30,536 nucleotides of DNA. Origin: Actinocrinis sp046724665 (GTDB lineage: Bacteria; Actinomycetota; Actinomycetes; Streptomycetales; Catenulisporaceae). The stretch covers positions 1 to 30,536 of the forward strand of contig JBKOWZ010000163.1 of NCBI GenBank assembly GCA_046724665.1, given 5' to 3'. Within the stretch, counting starts at the first letter, position 1, and each line of letters opens with the position of its first letter. The translations under genes were made by a program, and so were the position numbers. Below, in pieces: positions 7,528-15,655 of this stretch. Under the pieces are notes generated by a model, which ran no database searches, was not told the DNA's origin, and saw only the letters and a list, made by a program, of their open reading frames with translations.

Positions 7528-8973
7528 CTAGGCCTCGAGCAGTGCAAGAGCTTCACGCGCCACCTGCGCCGCGTCGATCGGTTCAAGGTCGGGGTCGTCG
7601 GCACGGAAGGTACCGATCCGCCCCGGTTCAGTGCCGGGCCCCTCGAACCGAACGGTCACCCGGCCGACTCCGGCCCCCTGCACCCAGCCGCGACCGCGCT
7701 CCGCGTGCTGTACGTCCTGCCCGGCCAGCCATCGACGCGCCGCGCCCTCCTCCACGGGCGTCGGCCCGAACAGCGTGACGGCGGGTATCGTCGAGCTCCC
7801 GGCCTCCGCTCCCTCCACCTCCACCACCTCGGCGTCGGCCTCGACCGTTACCCCTTCATCCAACTCAGAGATCAGATCCCCCTGTGCATAGTCGGCAAGC
7901 CCTGACATTCCGACGCCCAGCAGCCGAATGCCCGTGGAAGTGACCGTGGCGGCCGGTACCGCGTCGTCCAGGAGTCTGACCGCCGTCTCGACGACGATCC
8001 GGCCGTCATCCGTCGGCGCGCCGAGGGTTTCCGAGCGGGTGACGGTCGTGAAGTCATGGCCGCGCGCCTTGACGGTCACAGTGCGGCCGGTGTGCCCGGA
8101 CGCACGCAACCTGCGGACCACGCGCTCCGCCAACTGGGTGACGGCGGCGCGCATCGCGGCGCGGTCGGCCAGGTCATGCGGGTACGTGTCCTCGGCGCTG
8201 ATCGACTTTGTCGGACGCTCGGGCTCGACGGCACGCGCGTCCACGCCCCGGGCCAACCGAAACAGCATCCCGCCCCAGGACACGCCGAGCAGGCCGACCA
8301 GATCCGCCTCGGTGAGCACCCGCAGTTGCGCGACGGTGCCGATCCCGATCCGGCGCAGCCGGTCCGCGGTGGCCGGCCCGACGCCCCAGAGCGCGCGCAC
8401 CGGCAGCGGGTCGAGCCAGTCCAGCTCGCCGCCGACGGGGACGACTACACAGCCGTCCGGCTTCTCAGCGTCGGAGGCGATCTTCGCGATCAGCTTCGAC
8501 GTCCCGGCGCCGACCGACGCCGTCAGCCCGGTCCGCTCTGTGATGCGTGCGCGCAGGCTCTCGGCCACCTCCCGCACCTGCACCGCGTCCTGAGGCGCGC
8601 CGTCTGGCATCGCGGCGAGATCCACGAACGCCTCGTCGAGGCTGACCGGCTCGACCAGCGGCGAGAGCTCCCGCAGCACCTCCATCACCACCATGCTCAC
8701 GGCGTGGTACGCGGGAAAGCGCGCGTACAGATACGCGGCGTTCGGGCACAGCCTGCGGGCCAGCGCGGTCGGCATCGCCGAACGCACGCCGAAAGCCCGC
8801 GCCTCGTAACTAGCCGTGGCCACCACGCCGCGCAGCCCCACGCCGCCGACGATGACCGGCTTTCCGCGCAGGCTCGGCTTGTGCCGCTGCTCGACCGCCG
8901 CGTAGAACGCGTCCATGTCCACGTGCAGGACCGACGGCGCGTGCCGCATCGGCAGCGGCGGTGGACGTTGCAT
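7528..8973 (-). CDS. dinB: DNA polymerase IV (Y-family)
   Basis: The 481-residue protein is a Y-family translesion polymerase. Metal ligands are in HVDMDAFYAAVE (D19) and VSLDEAFVDL (D113, E114), and YEARAFGVRSAMP and GTSKLIAKIASDAEKPDG are further family signatures. A helix-hairpin-helix region (ALWGVGPATADRLRRIGI) and little-finger domain follow. QGDLIS, near residue 375, occupies the usual place of the beta-clamp-binding peptide but is weak. Length exceeds E. coli DinB (351), as in many actinobacterial homologues, because of a C-terminal extension. ATG 8973 has no good ribosome site; M9 is an alternative. I found no LexA box upstream, so SOS control is not indicated. Confidence 0.95.
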   Translation of the reverse strand: MQRPPPLPMRHAPSVLHVDMDAFYAAVEQRHKPSLRGKPVIVGGVGLRGVVATASYEARAFGVRSAMPTALARRLCPNAAYLYARFPAYHAVSMVVMEVLRELSPLVEPVSLDEAFVDLAAMPDGAPQDAVQVREVAESLRARITERTGLTASVGAGTSKLIAKIASDAEKPDGCVVVPVGGELDWLDPLPVRALWGVGPATADRLRRIGIGTVAQLRVLTEADLVGLLGVSWGGMLFRLARGVDARAVEPERPTKSISAEDTYPHDLADRAAMRAAVTQLAERVVRRLRASGHTGRTVTVKARGHDFTTVTRSETLGAPTDDGRIVVETAVRLLDDAVPAATVTSTGIRLLGVGMSGLADYAQGDLISELDEGVTVEADAEVVEVEGAEAGSSTIPAVTLFGPTPVEEGAARRWLAGQDVQHAERGRGWVQGAGVGRVTVRFEGPGTEPGRIGTFRADDPDLEPIDAAQVAREALALLEA

Positions 8974-9033
8974 GCAACCATGGTCGCGCCCGCTGCTGAC
9001 AACGGCTATGTATCCAGGCGGGATGTTGCGACT

Positions 9034-9096
9034 CGGACACGGAAACGCTGAGGGCCGCGACGGTTACCCGCCGCGGCCCTACTATCCACGTGTCCG
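9034..9096. ncRNA. Candidate structured RNA: nested 8-bp and 9-bp stems
   Basis: Perfect outer arms of 8 bp enclose perfect inner arms of 9 bp, with nearly symmetric 9- and 8-base internal loops and a 12-base terminal loop. The element is 61 bases upstream of dinB. On the minus strand it would lie in the dinB leader; it could equally be an independent RNA or a terminator. No known RNA family is recognised. Confidence 0.35.
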
Positions 9097-9388
9097 CACA
9101 GCCGGAGGCTCAATCCGACGTCGTCGCCAGGGCCGTCCTTCGGCTCACACCCGGTGGCGGGCGTTCCCCGCTCAGGGTTGGGAACGCACGCACCCGGGCG
9201 CACCGGTCCCGGCGGCTCCACGCCTAGGCGGAGCACTGATAACGATAGGGTCACAGGGCCATAACCGCCAAGTCCTCCGCGGAAACTGTGTCCTGATCCG
9301 TTGCTCCGACATCGGAGGTCTTCACGCGCCCGCAGGTCAGCGGCTCAAACCTGTGCGGCGATGAGGCTTAGACCACACTGAACAGGCC

Positions 9389-9409
9389 GGGACCGACCAC
9401 GTCGGCCCC
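9389..9409 (-). terminator. Possible terminator after glyA
   Basis: On the minus strand GGGGCCGAC, a GTG loop and GTCGGTCCC form a nine-pair stem with one G-U pair, starting about 32 bases after the glyA stop. There is no T-run, which is common for actinobacterial terminators. Confidence 0.45.
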
Positions 9410-9440
9410 GACCGTTTCGTCCGTCCGGTCCTGCGCGGGT

Positions 9441-10742
9441 TCAGTCCTGCACGGTCCATCCGGGCATCGGGAAACCGGTCAGCAGTTCCCTGACTTCCGC
9501 GGCGATCCGCCCAAGTTCCCCGGCCGCCTCCGGCTCGGCCAGCGCGTCCAGCGAACCGGCCCGCGCGGCGACCGCGACCGCGCCGTCGATCCAGGCCGCG
9601 ACCTGCGGCATCTCCTTGGCGCCCAGGCCCCGGGTGGTGATCGCGGGCGAGCCGAGCCGCAGGCCTGAGGGGTCGAACGGACGGCGCGGGTCGAACGGGA
9701 CGGTGTTGAAGTTCAGCTCGATCCCGGCGGCGTCCAGCGCCTTGGCGGCGACCTTGCCGGTCACGCCCTTGTTGGTCAGGTCCACCAGCAGCAGGTGGTT
9801 GTCCGTGCCGCCGGAGACCAGGTCGAAGCCGCGCTCCGCCAGCGCCTCGCCGAGCGCCTGCGCGTTGGCCACCACGTTGGCCGCGTAGTCCTTGAACGAG
9901 GGCTGCGCCGCTTCCCGCAGGGCCACCGCGATGGCCGCGGTGGTGTGGTTGTGCGGTCCGCCCTGGAGCCCGGGGAAGACCGCCTTGTCGATCGCCTTGG
10001 CGTGCTCGGCGGTGGACAGCAGCATCGCGCCGCGCGGGCCACGCAGGGTCTTGTGCGTCGTGGTGGAGATCACGTCGGCGTGGCCGACCGGCGAGGGGTG
10101 CGCCCCGCCCGCGACCAGGCCGGCGATGTGCGCCATGTCCGCCAGCAGGATCGCGCCGACCTCGCGGGCGATCTCGGCGAACGCGGCGAACTCGATGGTG
10201 CGCGGGATGGCGGTGCCGCCGCAGATGATCATCTTGGGCCGCTCGCGCAGCGCGATCTCGCGCACGTCGTCCATGTCTACCCGGCCGGTCTCGCGGCGCA
10301 CGCCGTAGTGCACCGGACGGAACCACTTGCCGGTGATCGAGACCGGCGAGCCGTGGGTCAGGTGGCCGCCCATCGGCAGGTCCATGGACAGGATGGTGTC
10401 GCCGGGAGTCAGGAAGGCCAGGTAGACCGCGAGGTTCGCGGGTGAGCCCGAGTAGGGCTGCACATTGGCGTGCTCGGCGCCGAACAGCGCCTTCGCCCGC
10501 TCCGCGGCGATGGTCTCGATCGGGTCGATGACCTGCTGGCCCTCGTAGTAGCGCTTTCCGGCATAGCCCTCGGAGTACTTGTTGGTCAGCACCGTTCCGG
10601 TGGCCTCGAGGACCGCGGTGGAGACGTAGTTCTCGGAGGGGATCAGCCGGATCTTCTCGAACTGGCGGCGCGCCTCGGCCTGGACCAGTCCGGCGATCTC
10701 CGGATCGGACGCGGCGAGATGTGGGGTGGTGGGCTCGTGCAT
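9441..10742 (-). CDS. glyA: Serine hydroxymethyltransferase
   Basis: The 433-residue PLP enzyme interconverts serine and glycine with transfer of the C1 unit to tetrahydrofolate. IPSENYVS and NKYSEGYAGKRYYEG lie in the N-terminal part, GGHLTHG near 125-131, the PLP-contacting DMAH at 202-205, and the Schiff-base lysine K231 in STTTHKTLRG. YEGQQVIDPIE, in place of the more common YGGCEHVDVVE type, marks the divergent actinobacterial SHMT subgroup. GGAGG precedes ATG 10742 by about ten bases. A ZTP riboswitch lies directly upstream, tying expression to folate one-carbon status. Upstream on the same strand is an RNA methyltransferase gene, 183 bp away. Confidence 0.96.
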   Translation of the reverse strand: MHEPTTPHLAASDPEIAGLVQAEARRQFEKIRLIPSENYVSTAVLEATGTVLTNKYSEGYAGKRYYEGQQVIDPIETIAAERAKALFGAEHANVQPYSGSPANLAVYLAFLTPGDTILSMDLPMGGHLTHGSPVSITGKWFRPVHYGVRRETGRVDMDDVREIALRERPKMIICGGTAIPRTIEFAAFAEIAREVGAILLADMAHIAGLVAGGAHPSPVGHADVISTTTHKTLRGPRGAMLLSTAEHAKAIDKAVFPGLQGGPHNHTTAAIAVALREAAQPSFKDYAANVVANAQALGEALAERGFDLVSGGTDNHLLLVDLTNKGVTGKVAAKALDAAGIELNFNTVPFDPRRPFDPSGLRLGSPAITTRGLGAKEMPQVAAWIDGAVAVAARAGSLDALAEPEAAGELGRIAAEVRELLTGFPMPGWTVQD

Positions 10743-10760
10743 GATGTGCCTGCCTCCATC

Positions 10761-10794
10761 GTTCGCTGATATTCAGGGCGCGGTGGCGGCGAAC
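10761..10794 (-). promoter_or_regulatory. Expression-platform hairpin between riboswitch and glyA
   Basis: On the minus strand GTTCGC (10794-10789) can pair with GCGAAC (10766-10761) across 22 bases. It lies directly after the riboswitch core and just before the GGAGG of glyA. This suggests control at ribosome access or early transcription, but there is no U-tract. Confidence 0.45.
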
Positions 10795-10868
10795 ACCCAG
10801 GCGCACGGTGCCCACTCGTTACGGCGGGCCGTTCCCCGGTGGTTAGGTCCACCTAGTCGGCCATCGCA
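10790..10868 (-). ncRNA. ZTP (pfl) riboswitch upstream of glyA
   Basis: Read on the minus strand, GGCCGAC (10862-10856) is followed by the hairpin GGTGG (10853-10849) / CCACC (10842-10838), then GGGGAAC and GGCC (10830-10827). GGCC pairs with the first GGCC to close the domain. After a variable linker comes CGCCTGGG (10803-10796), the most conserved 3' element of the pfl motif. This order matches the ZTP/ZMP riboswitch, a class known to control glyA and other folate and purine genes. ZTP accumulates when 10-formyl-tetrahydrofolate is low, so glyA would be induced then. Confidence 0.8.
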
Positions 10869-10925
10869 CTGCGCTCATCCAATGCACTGCGCCGAAGCGC
10901 CAGTCGCGGCCCGCCACCTCGGATA

Positions 10926-12290
10926 CTACCGAGCCGCGGGGACGATCGTCGCCACACATTCGACGTGGTGCGTCATCGGGAACAGGTCGAACGCCCGCAG
11001 ATCGGCCAGCGCGTAGCCGTGCTCGGCGAAGTAGGCGACGTCCCTGGCGAACGCCGCCGGGTCGCAGGCGACGTAGGCGACGACGCGGGGCCGCGCGGCC
11101 GCGATCCCCGCGACCACGGCGCGTCCGGCGCCGGAGCGCGGCGGGTCGAGCACGACGATCTCGGCCTCGTACCCCTCCGGGGCCTGGGCCAGCGCCCGGT
11201 CCACCCGCTCCTGGACCAGCACGACCTGGTCCAGGCCCGCCAGGTTGGCGGCGGCGTCGGCCAGCGCGAGCGGGTCGGACTCGACCGCCACCACCTCGCC
11301 GTCCCCGCCGACCGCCTCGGCCAGGCCCGCGGCGAACAGGCCGACGCCGCAGTAGAGATCCATCGCGGTCTCTCCGGGCTGTGGTTTCACGACTTGCATG
11401 ACGGCCTCGGTCAGCGTGTCGGCCGCGGCGGGGTGTACCTGCCAGAACCCTGAGCCGCTGACCTTCCACGTGCGCCCCGCCGCGACTTCACGCACGTGCC
11501 CGCGACCGTGGATGCGCTGCGTGCCACCCTTGCCGTCGCCACGCAGCACAGACACCGGGACGTCGAGTTCGACGAACGGGACACGCTGACCCGGCTGCGG
11601 TGTGACGACGACCGCGCGGTCGGACGACCCGGTCGCCGCGATGACTTCCACGCCTGCCATGTCCGGCCAGCGATGCGCCTCAACGCCGACCTGCTCGACC
11701 TCGGGCGTGGCGATGACGCAATGGTCCACCGGGATGATCTCATGCGAGCGGTGCTTACGCAGCCCTGCGCGCCCTTCATCGTCCACGGCGAACTGAACGC
11801 GACTACGCCAGCCCAGGCCGTCGGGCGCGCCGGGCACCTCCTCGACCACAACTTCACGGTCGATCTTCGCCAGCCGGCTCAACTGCTCGGCGACCACGGC
11901 CGCCTTGAGCCGCCGCTGTGCCTCCGGCGTGACGTGCTGCCAATCGCAGCCGCCGCAACGGCCCGGCCCGGAGTACGGGCACGGTGCCTTAACGCGGTCG
12001 GGCGAGGATTCCAGGACCTCGACTGCGTCGGCACGCAGGAAGCGGTCGTTCTCCGCACCCTCTGTAACTTCCACGACGACACGCTCATCCGGCAGCGCAT
12101 GACGCACGAAGATCGCACGACCCTCGTGCCGCGCGACGCAGAATCCGCCGTGCGCTACCGCACCGACTTGCACCTCATAGCGCTCCCCCACCAGGCTGCG
12201 TCCGGTGTCCTGCGCGGCAGGACGCTCATCGCCGGAGCGGCTGGCGGACGGGTTCGTACGGGAGGAGCGGGAGGCTTGGCGAGCTGGCAC
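10926..12290 (-). CDS. RlmCD/TrmA-family RNA (uracil-5)-methyltransferase
   Basis: The 454-residue product has an N-terminal TRAM domain (about residues 34-95), then an Fe-S cysteine set (C104, C112, C115 in PCPYSGPGRCGGC, with a fourth probable at DHCVIA near residue 192). The C-terminal SAM methyltransferase domain shows MDLYCGVGLFAAGLA, VLDPPRSG and the catalytic-loop cysteine in YVACDPAAFARD. The family makes m5U in rRNA or tRNA; the target here is unknown. It corresponds to Rv2689c, which heads the same conserved block in mycobacteria. The GTG at 12290 has a poor ribosome site and a low-complexity N-terminus follows, so the true start may be nearer the TRAM domain. Confidence 0.9.
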   Translation of the reverse strand: MPARQASRSSRTNPSASRSGDERPAAQDTGRSLVGERYEVQVGAVAHGGFCVARHEGRAIFVRHALPDERVVVEVTEGAENDRFLRADAVEVLESSPDRVKAPCPYSGPGRCGGCDWQHVTPEAQRRLKAAVVAEQLSRLAKIDREVVVEEVPGAPDGLGWRSRVQFAVDDEGRAGLRKHRSHEIIPVDHCVIATPEVEQVGVEAHRWPDMAGVEVIAATGSSDRAVVVTPQPGQRVPFVELDVPVSVLRGDGKGGTQRIHGRGHVREVAAGRTWKVSGSGFWQVHPAAADTLTEAVMQVVKPQPGETAMDLYCGVGLFAAGLAEAVGGDGEVVAVESDPLALADAAANLAGLDQVVLVQERVDRALAQAPEGYEAEIVVLDPPRSGAGRAVVAGIAAARPRVVAYVACDPAAFARDVAYFAEHGYALADLRAFDLFPMTHHVECVATIVPAAR

Positions 12291-12318
12291 GGGTGATCCG
12301 ATCTACCACGGGGTGTGA

Positions 12319-12332
12319 CCGCTGCGAAGCGG
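12319..12332. repeat. Small GNRA-type hairpin in the divergent spacer
   Basis: CCGCT, GCGA, AGCGG form a perfect five-pair stem with a GNRA-like tetraloop on the plus strand. It is in the 238-bp spacer between the RNA methyltransferase and the trkA pair. Role unknown. Confidence 0.3.
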
Positions 12333-12528
12333 CTCATCCACCAGGGTAGAACCTGCGGTGCGGCCGCTGGACCGCCGCCGAACCCCACCCTGGGACCGGC
12401 GGCGGGCGGATGATAGACACGAACCGGCAGGAAGCCCGCGCGGACCGCCGCACGACGGCCGAAGCCGGCGTAGGCAGATGTAGACCGTAGAACCTCCGCA
12501 GAGCCGAATGACCTAGGAGACCGGGCAG

Positions 12529-13188
12529 TTGCATATCGTGATCATGGGCTGCGGACGCGTGGGCTCCACGCTGGCGCTGAGCATGGCTGACCTCGGCCAC
12601 TCGGCCGCGGTGGTCGATCAGGACCCGAACGCCTTCCGCCGGCTCGGCACCGGGTTCACCGGCCGGCGGGTGACCGGCACCGGCTTCGACCGCGACACCC
12701 TGATCGAGGCGGGCATCGAGGAGGCCGGGGCCTTCGCGGCGGTCTCCAGCGGGGACAACTCCAACATCCTGGCGGCGCGGGTGGCCCGGGAGACCTTCGG
12801 GGTGGAGAACGTGGTCGCCCGCATCTACGACCCGCGCCGGGCGGAGATCTACCAGCGCCTCGGCATCCCCACGGTGGCGACGGTGCGCTGGACCGCCGAC
12901 CAGATGCTGCGCCGGCTGCTGCCCAGCGGGGCCGACGAGCACTGGCGCGACCCCTCCGGCGCGGTCGTGCTCGCCGAGGTGCACCTGAGCCCGAACTGGG
13001 TCGGCCACCGGGTCTCCCGGCTCGAGGAGGCCGCCGGGGTGCGTATCGCGGCGCTGACGCGGTTGGGGCACGGGGTGCTGCCCGGAGGCGACACGGTGCT
13101 CCAGGAAGGCGACCTCGCGCACGTGGCGCTGCTCGCCGCCGAGCTGCCCAAGGTCGAGGAGATCTTCGCGAAGGGACCGGAACACTGA
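12529..13188 (+). CDS. TrkA-type potassium uptake regulator, CeoB-like
   Basis: The 219-residue protein has an RCK_N Rossmann domain with the nucleotide-binding motif GCGRVGS at residues 7-13 and an acidic residue ending the second strand (VVDQD). A RCK_C domain covers about residues 138-219. These proteins form cytoplasmic gating rings that bind nucleotides and control potassium channels or transporters. The TTG at 12529 is chosen because MHIVIMGCGRVGS is the conserved family start and AGGAG lies about ten bases upstream. The stop overlaps the next gene by one base (TGATG). In relatives an APC-family permease gene usually precedes this pair; none is present here. Confidence 0.92.
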   Translation: MHIVIMGCGRVGSTLALSMADLGHSAAVVDQDPNAFRRLGTGFTGRRVTGTGFDRDTLIEAGIEEAGAFAAVSSGDNSNILAARVARETFGVENVVARIYDPRRAEIYQRLGIPTVATVRWTADQMLRRLLPSGADEHWRDPSGAVVLAEVHLSPNWVGHRVSRLEEAAGVRIAALTRLGHGVLPGGDTVLQEGDLAHVALLAAELPKVEEIFAKGPEH

Positions 13189-13856
13189 TGCGCGTCGCCA
13201 TCGCCGGAGCGGGCAACGTCGGCCGCTCGATCGCCGTCGAGCTGATCGAGAACGGCCACGAGGTGCTGCTGATCGACAAGGAGCCGCACCAGATCGCGGT
13301 GGACGAGCTGCCGCGCGCCGAGTGGCTGCTCGCCGACGCCTGCGAGATCGCCTCGCTGGACGAGGCCGGCCTCCAGCGCTGCAACGTGGCCATCGCCGCC
13401 ACCGGGGACGACAAGGTGAACCTGGTGGTCTCGCTGCTGGCCAAGACCGAGTACGGGGTGCCGCGCGTGGTGGCCCGGGTCAACCACCCGAAGAACGAGT
13501 GGCTGTTCAACGACGCCTGGGGCGTGGACGTCGCCGTCTCCACCCCGCGGCTGATGTCGGCGCTGGTCGAGGAGGCTGTCTCGGTCGGCGACCTGGTGCG
13601 GCTGCTGCGCTTCAGCCAGGGCGACGCGAACCTGGTGGAGCTCACCCTGCCGGCGAACGCCCGGCTGGTGGGCACCGGCATCGGCGAAGTGATCTGGCCG
13701 GAGGACACCGCGCTGGTCGCGGTGCTGCGCGGCGGCCGGGTGCTGGTGCCCAGCCCGGAGAATCCGCTCGAGGCCGGCGACGAGCTGCTGTTCGTCGCGG
13801 CGCCGGACCGCGAGCAGCAGCTGGAGGAGCTGCTCTCGGACGAGGCCGCCGGCTAG
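13188..13856 (+). CDS. TrkA-type potassium uptake regulator, CeoC-like
   Basis: This second TrkA-like protein has 222 residues, with GAGNVGRS at residues 7-14, the acidic LLIDKE strand end, and an RCK_C domain (about 135-215) ending GDELLFVAAPD. It is coupled to the first TrkA gene by a one-base stop/start overlap, as in mycobacterial ceoB-ceoC. The two products probably form a heteromeric gating ring. The cognate channel is not in this window. The convergent DUF3159 gene ends 38 bp downstream, with a small hairpin between. Confidence 0.92.
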   Translation: MRVAIAGAGNVGRSIAVELIENGHEVLLIDKEPHQIAVDELPRAEWLLADACEIASLDEAGLQRCNVAIAATGDDKVNLVVSLLAKTEYGVPRVVARVNHPKNEWLFNDAWGVDVAVSTPRLMSALVEEAVSVGDLVRLLRFSQGDANLVELTLPANARLVGTGIGEVIWPEDTALVAVLRGGRVLVPSPENPLEAGDELLFVAAPDREQQLEELLSDEAAG

Positions 13857-13879
13857 CGGGCCTACTGACTAGCTCGAAG

Positions 13880-13893
13880 GGGCCACTCGGCCC
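13880..13893. terminator. Small convergent hairpin between trkA pair and DUF3159
   Basis: GGGCC, ACTC, GGCCC form a five-pair hairpin in the short gap between the convergent genes. It is flanked by two copies of AGCTCGAAGG (13871-13880 and 13897-13906). A weak bidirectional terminator is plausible. Confidence 0.4.
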
Positions 13894-13894
13894 G

Positions 13895-14701
13895 TCAGCT
13901 CGAAGGCGTCGCCGCCCCCGCGGGCAGCGGCGCCTTTCTGATGATCCGCCAGCAGACGAACGCGACCGAGAGGTAGAGCGGGTAGCCGAGCACCACCTTC
14001 GCCGCGCCGAGGGCGGTGAGCTGGTCGGAGAGGTACAGCGGCACCTCGATCGCCACCCGCAGTGCGAACATGGCGGCGAGCAGCCAGGTGGAGACGGTGA
14101 ATGCCTTAAGCCGCTCGGGCTGCCCGCGCCAGGCGGTCATCTCGCCGGTGATCGGGCCGATGACCACGCCGACGATCGGCCAGCGCAGGAGCGCGCTGGT
14201 GCTGAACAGCAGCGCCTCGCCGAGGTTGAGCAGCACGCCCGGTAGGTAGAAGTTCTTAGCCTGCCCGGTGAACTTCGCAAAGGCCACGCTTACCGCCACG
14301 CCGAGCAGTCCGCCGAGCGCGTGCTGGAGCTTGTCGTTTTGCAGGATCCGCACGACGGTGAGCACGACGGCGACCGCGACGGCCGACCACAGCGAGGCGT
14401 TCAGGCTGGTGGTCGCGGTATAGACACCGATGAACACGATGGTCGGCAGACCGGTCTCGGCCAGGCCGCGCTTTCCGCCGAAGGCGGCGAGGATCGACTC
14501 CTGATACGCCGCGGCGCGCTGCGCGCCCGCCGCGTCCTCGGCCGCTTCGGTGCCGGCTTCAGCCCCGACGGCGTACCGCGGCTCTGGCACTACGGCGGCG
14601 TCGTGCGTCCCACCGCCGACCGGGGGCGCCGCACCGGGTTCGGGGGTGGTGAAAACGGGCGGAGCCGCCTCGGGTGGAGGGAAAGCTGGCATGCCGTGCA
14701 T
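13895..14701 (-). CDS. DUF3159 integral membrane protein
   Basis: The 268-residue protein has a Pro/Ala-rich, probably cytoplasmic N-terminus (residues 1-65), then GGKRGLAETGLPTIVF, the start of the DUF3159 domain, and five or six transmembrane segments. The family is actinobacterial and of unknown function. It corresponds to Rv2693c, next to ceoBC in mycobacteria, and the placement here is the same. The ATG at 14701 has no clear ribosome site; M4 is an alternative. An OB-fold gene usually lies between DUF3159 and DUF3710, but only 122 bp separate them here. Confidence 0.88.
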   Translation of the reverse strand: MHGMPAFPPPEAAPPVFTTPEPGAAPPVGGGTHDAAVVPEPRYAVGAEAGTEAAEDAAGAQRAAAYQESILAAFGGKRGLAETGLPTIVFIGVYTATTSLNASLWSAVAVAVVLTVVRILQNDKLQHALGGLLGVAVSVAFAKFTGQAKNFYLPGVLLNLGEALLFSTSALLRWPIVGVVIGPITGEMTAWRGQPERLKAFTVSTWLLAAMFALRVAIEVPLYLSDQLTALGAAKVVLGYPLYLSVAFVCWRIIRKAPLPAGAATPSS

Positions 14702-14823
14702 CGTAGCCCGACCTCGGGCGGCGGCGGAGAATCCGAGCGACTTCGAAGCGTCCGGACTCCCCGCCGCGCTGGTCAGCGGCGGATGACAGGTGATCGCGGC
14801 GGCAAGGCGTCAGGGGCCGGGCG

Positions 14824-15582
14824 TCAGCGGACCTCGGTGATCTCCGGGCCGCGCTCGAACGGGTTCAGCCCGCCGCTGTACGGCGAGGCCTGGATCTCCT
14901 CGCCCGGCTCGACGTCGGCCGGCTGCGCGTTCTTGGGCATGGCCAGCGGGATCGGGTCGCGCGGGGCCATCGCCTCGGTACCGCGCACCACCACGATCTG
15001 CCGGAACACCCGGTCCACCGCCGCGGCGGCCTCCGGCTGCACGGCGCCGAGCCCGTAGACCACGCCGCGCAGGAACCAGCGCGGGCCGTCCGCTCCGACG
15101 AAACGCATGACCTGGATGCCCTGGTTGCCGTCGGGCAGCCGCACCGGCACGCGGGCGCGCAGCTCGGCGCCGAGCTGCCCGGAGCCGCGGTCCACGATGC
15201 CGCCCTGCTTGGTGATCTCCACCGCGATCTCGTCGCACACGTCCGACCAGATGCCCTCGGTGCGCGGCGCGGCGAAGGCGTTGACCTGGATCGCGCTCTG
15301 GCCGAGCTCGATCTGGATGGCGACCAGCTGCCCCTGGTCGGTCATCTCGGCCCGGATGTTGCCGGTGGCCGGGATGAGCAGGCCGCCGAAGTCGATCCGG
15401 CCGTCGTGGGGGTCGTCGAGCTCCGCGGCGTCCCACGGACCGTCCTCGCGGCCGGAGGAGCCCGCCGCCTCGCCGCGGGCTCGCCGGGGGCCGTCCTGCG
15501 CGTCCTCGTAGGCGTCGTCGGCCGACTCGTCGAAGCCGTCCTCCGGCCCCGTGTCCGCGTCGCGCCCTCGCCGTCGGAACAT
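14824..15582 (-). CDS. DUF3710 protein
   Basis: The 252-residue soluble protein begins with a low-complexity acidic region (about residues 1-60). The DUF3710 core follows: DFGGLLIPA, a strand-rich stretch, EGIWSDVCDEIAVEI, RFVGADGPRWFLRGVVYG and VVVRGTEAMAPRDPIPL. No catalytic motif is apparent. It matches Rv2696c, which also sits beside dut. GGAGACGAGGA lies just upstream of ATG 15582. dut ends 73 bp away on the same strand, so dut and this gene are probably one operon. Confidence 0.9.
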   Translation of the reverse strand: MFRRRGRDADTGPEDGFDESADDAYEDAQDGPRRARGEAAGSSGREDGPWDAAELDDPHDGRIDFGGLLIPATGNIRAEMTDQGQLVAIQIELGQSAIQVNAFAAPRTEGIWSDVCDEIAVEITKQGGIVDRGSGQLGAELRARVPVRLPDGNQGIQVMRFVGADGPRWFLRGVVYGLGAVQPEAAAAVDRVFRQIVVVRGTEAMAPRDPIPLAMPKNAQPADVEPGEEIQASPYSGGLNPFERGPEITEVR

Positions 15583-15655
15583 CGTCCTCGTCTCCCCATC
15601 CTGATAACCACTGATCGCGGCTGCCCGCGTCCGACTCTGGGTCGCGGAGCCGCGA

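Larger units (their letters stand above)
8974..9440. other. Non-coding spacer between dinB and glyA, rich in hairpins
   Basis: No reading frame in these 467 bp resembles a gene. Three strong structures are present. The first is a two-tier hairpin: outer arms CGGACACG (9034-9041) and CGTGTCCG (9089-9096), inner arms AGGGCCGCG (9051-9059) and CGCGGCCCT (9072-9080). The second is GCGTTCCC (9161-9168) with GGGAACGC (9180-9187). The third is the palindrome CGCCTAGGCG (9221-9230). This may be the dinB leader or a small RNA gene. Confidence 0.5.

Noticed and set aside
8974..9060. LexA/SOS box upstream of dinB
   Set aside because: No CGAAC-N4-GTTCG-type site found.
9140..9187. Resemblance to the start of a ydaO (c-di-AMP) riboswitch on the minus strand (GAGCGGGGAACG, CACCGGGTG)
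   Set aside because: The conserved 3' part (CCGAA-CCG-CAGCTAACC-like) is missing and the neighbouring genes are not typical targets.
9337..10815. 492-residue minus-strand frame overlapping glyA
   Set aside because: Alternative frame of glyA; the annotated frame has the full SHMT sequence.
14810..15436. 208-residue minus-strand frame in the DUF3710 region
   Set aside because: Shadow frame of DUF3710.
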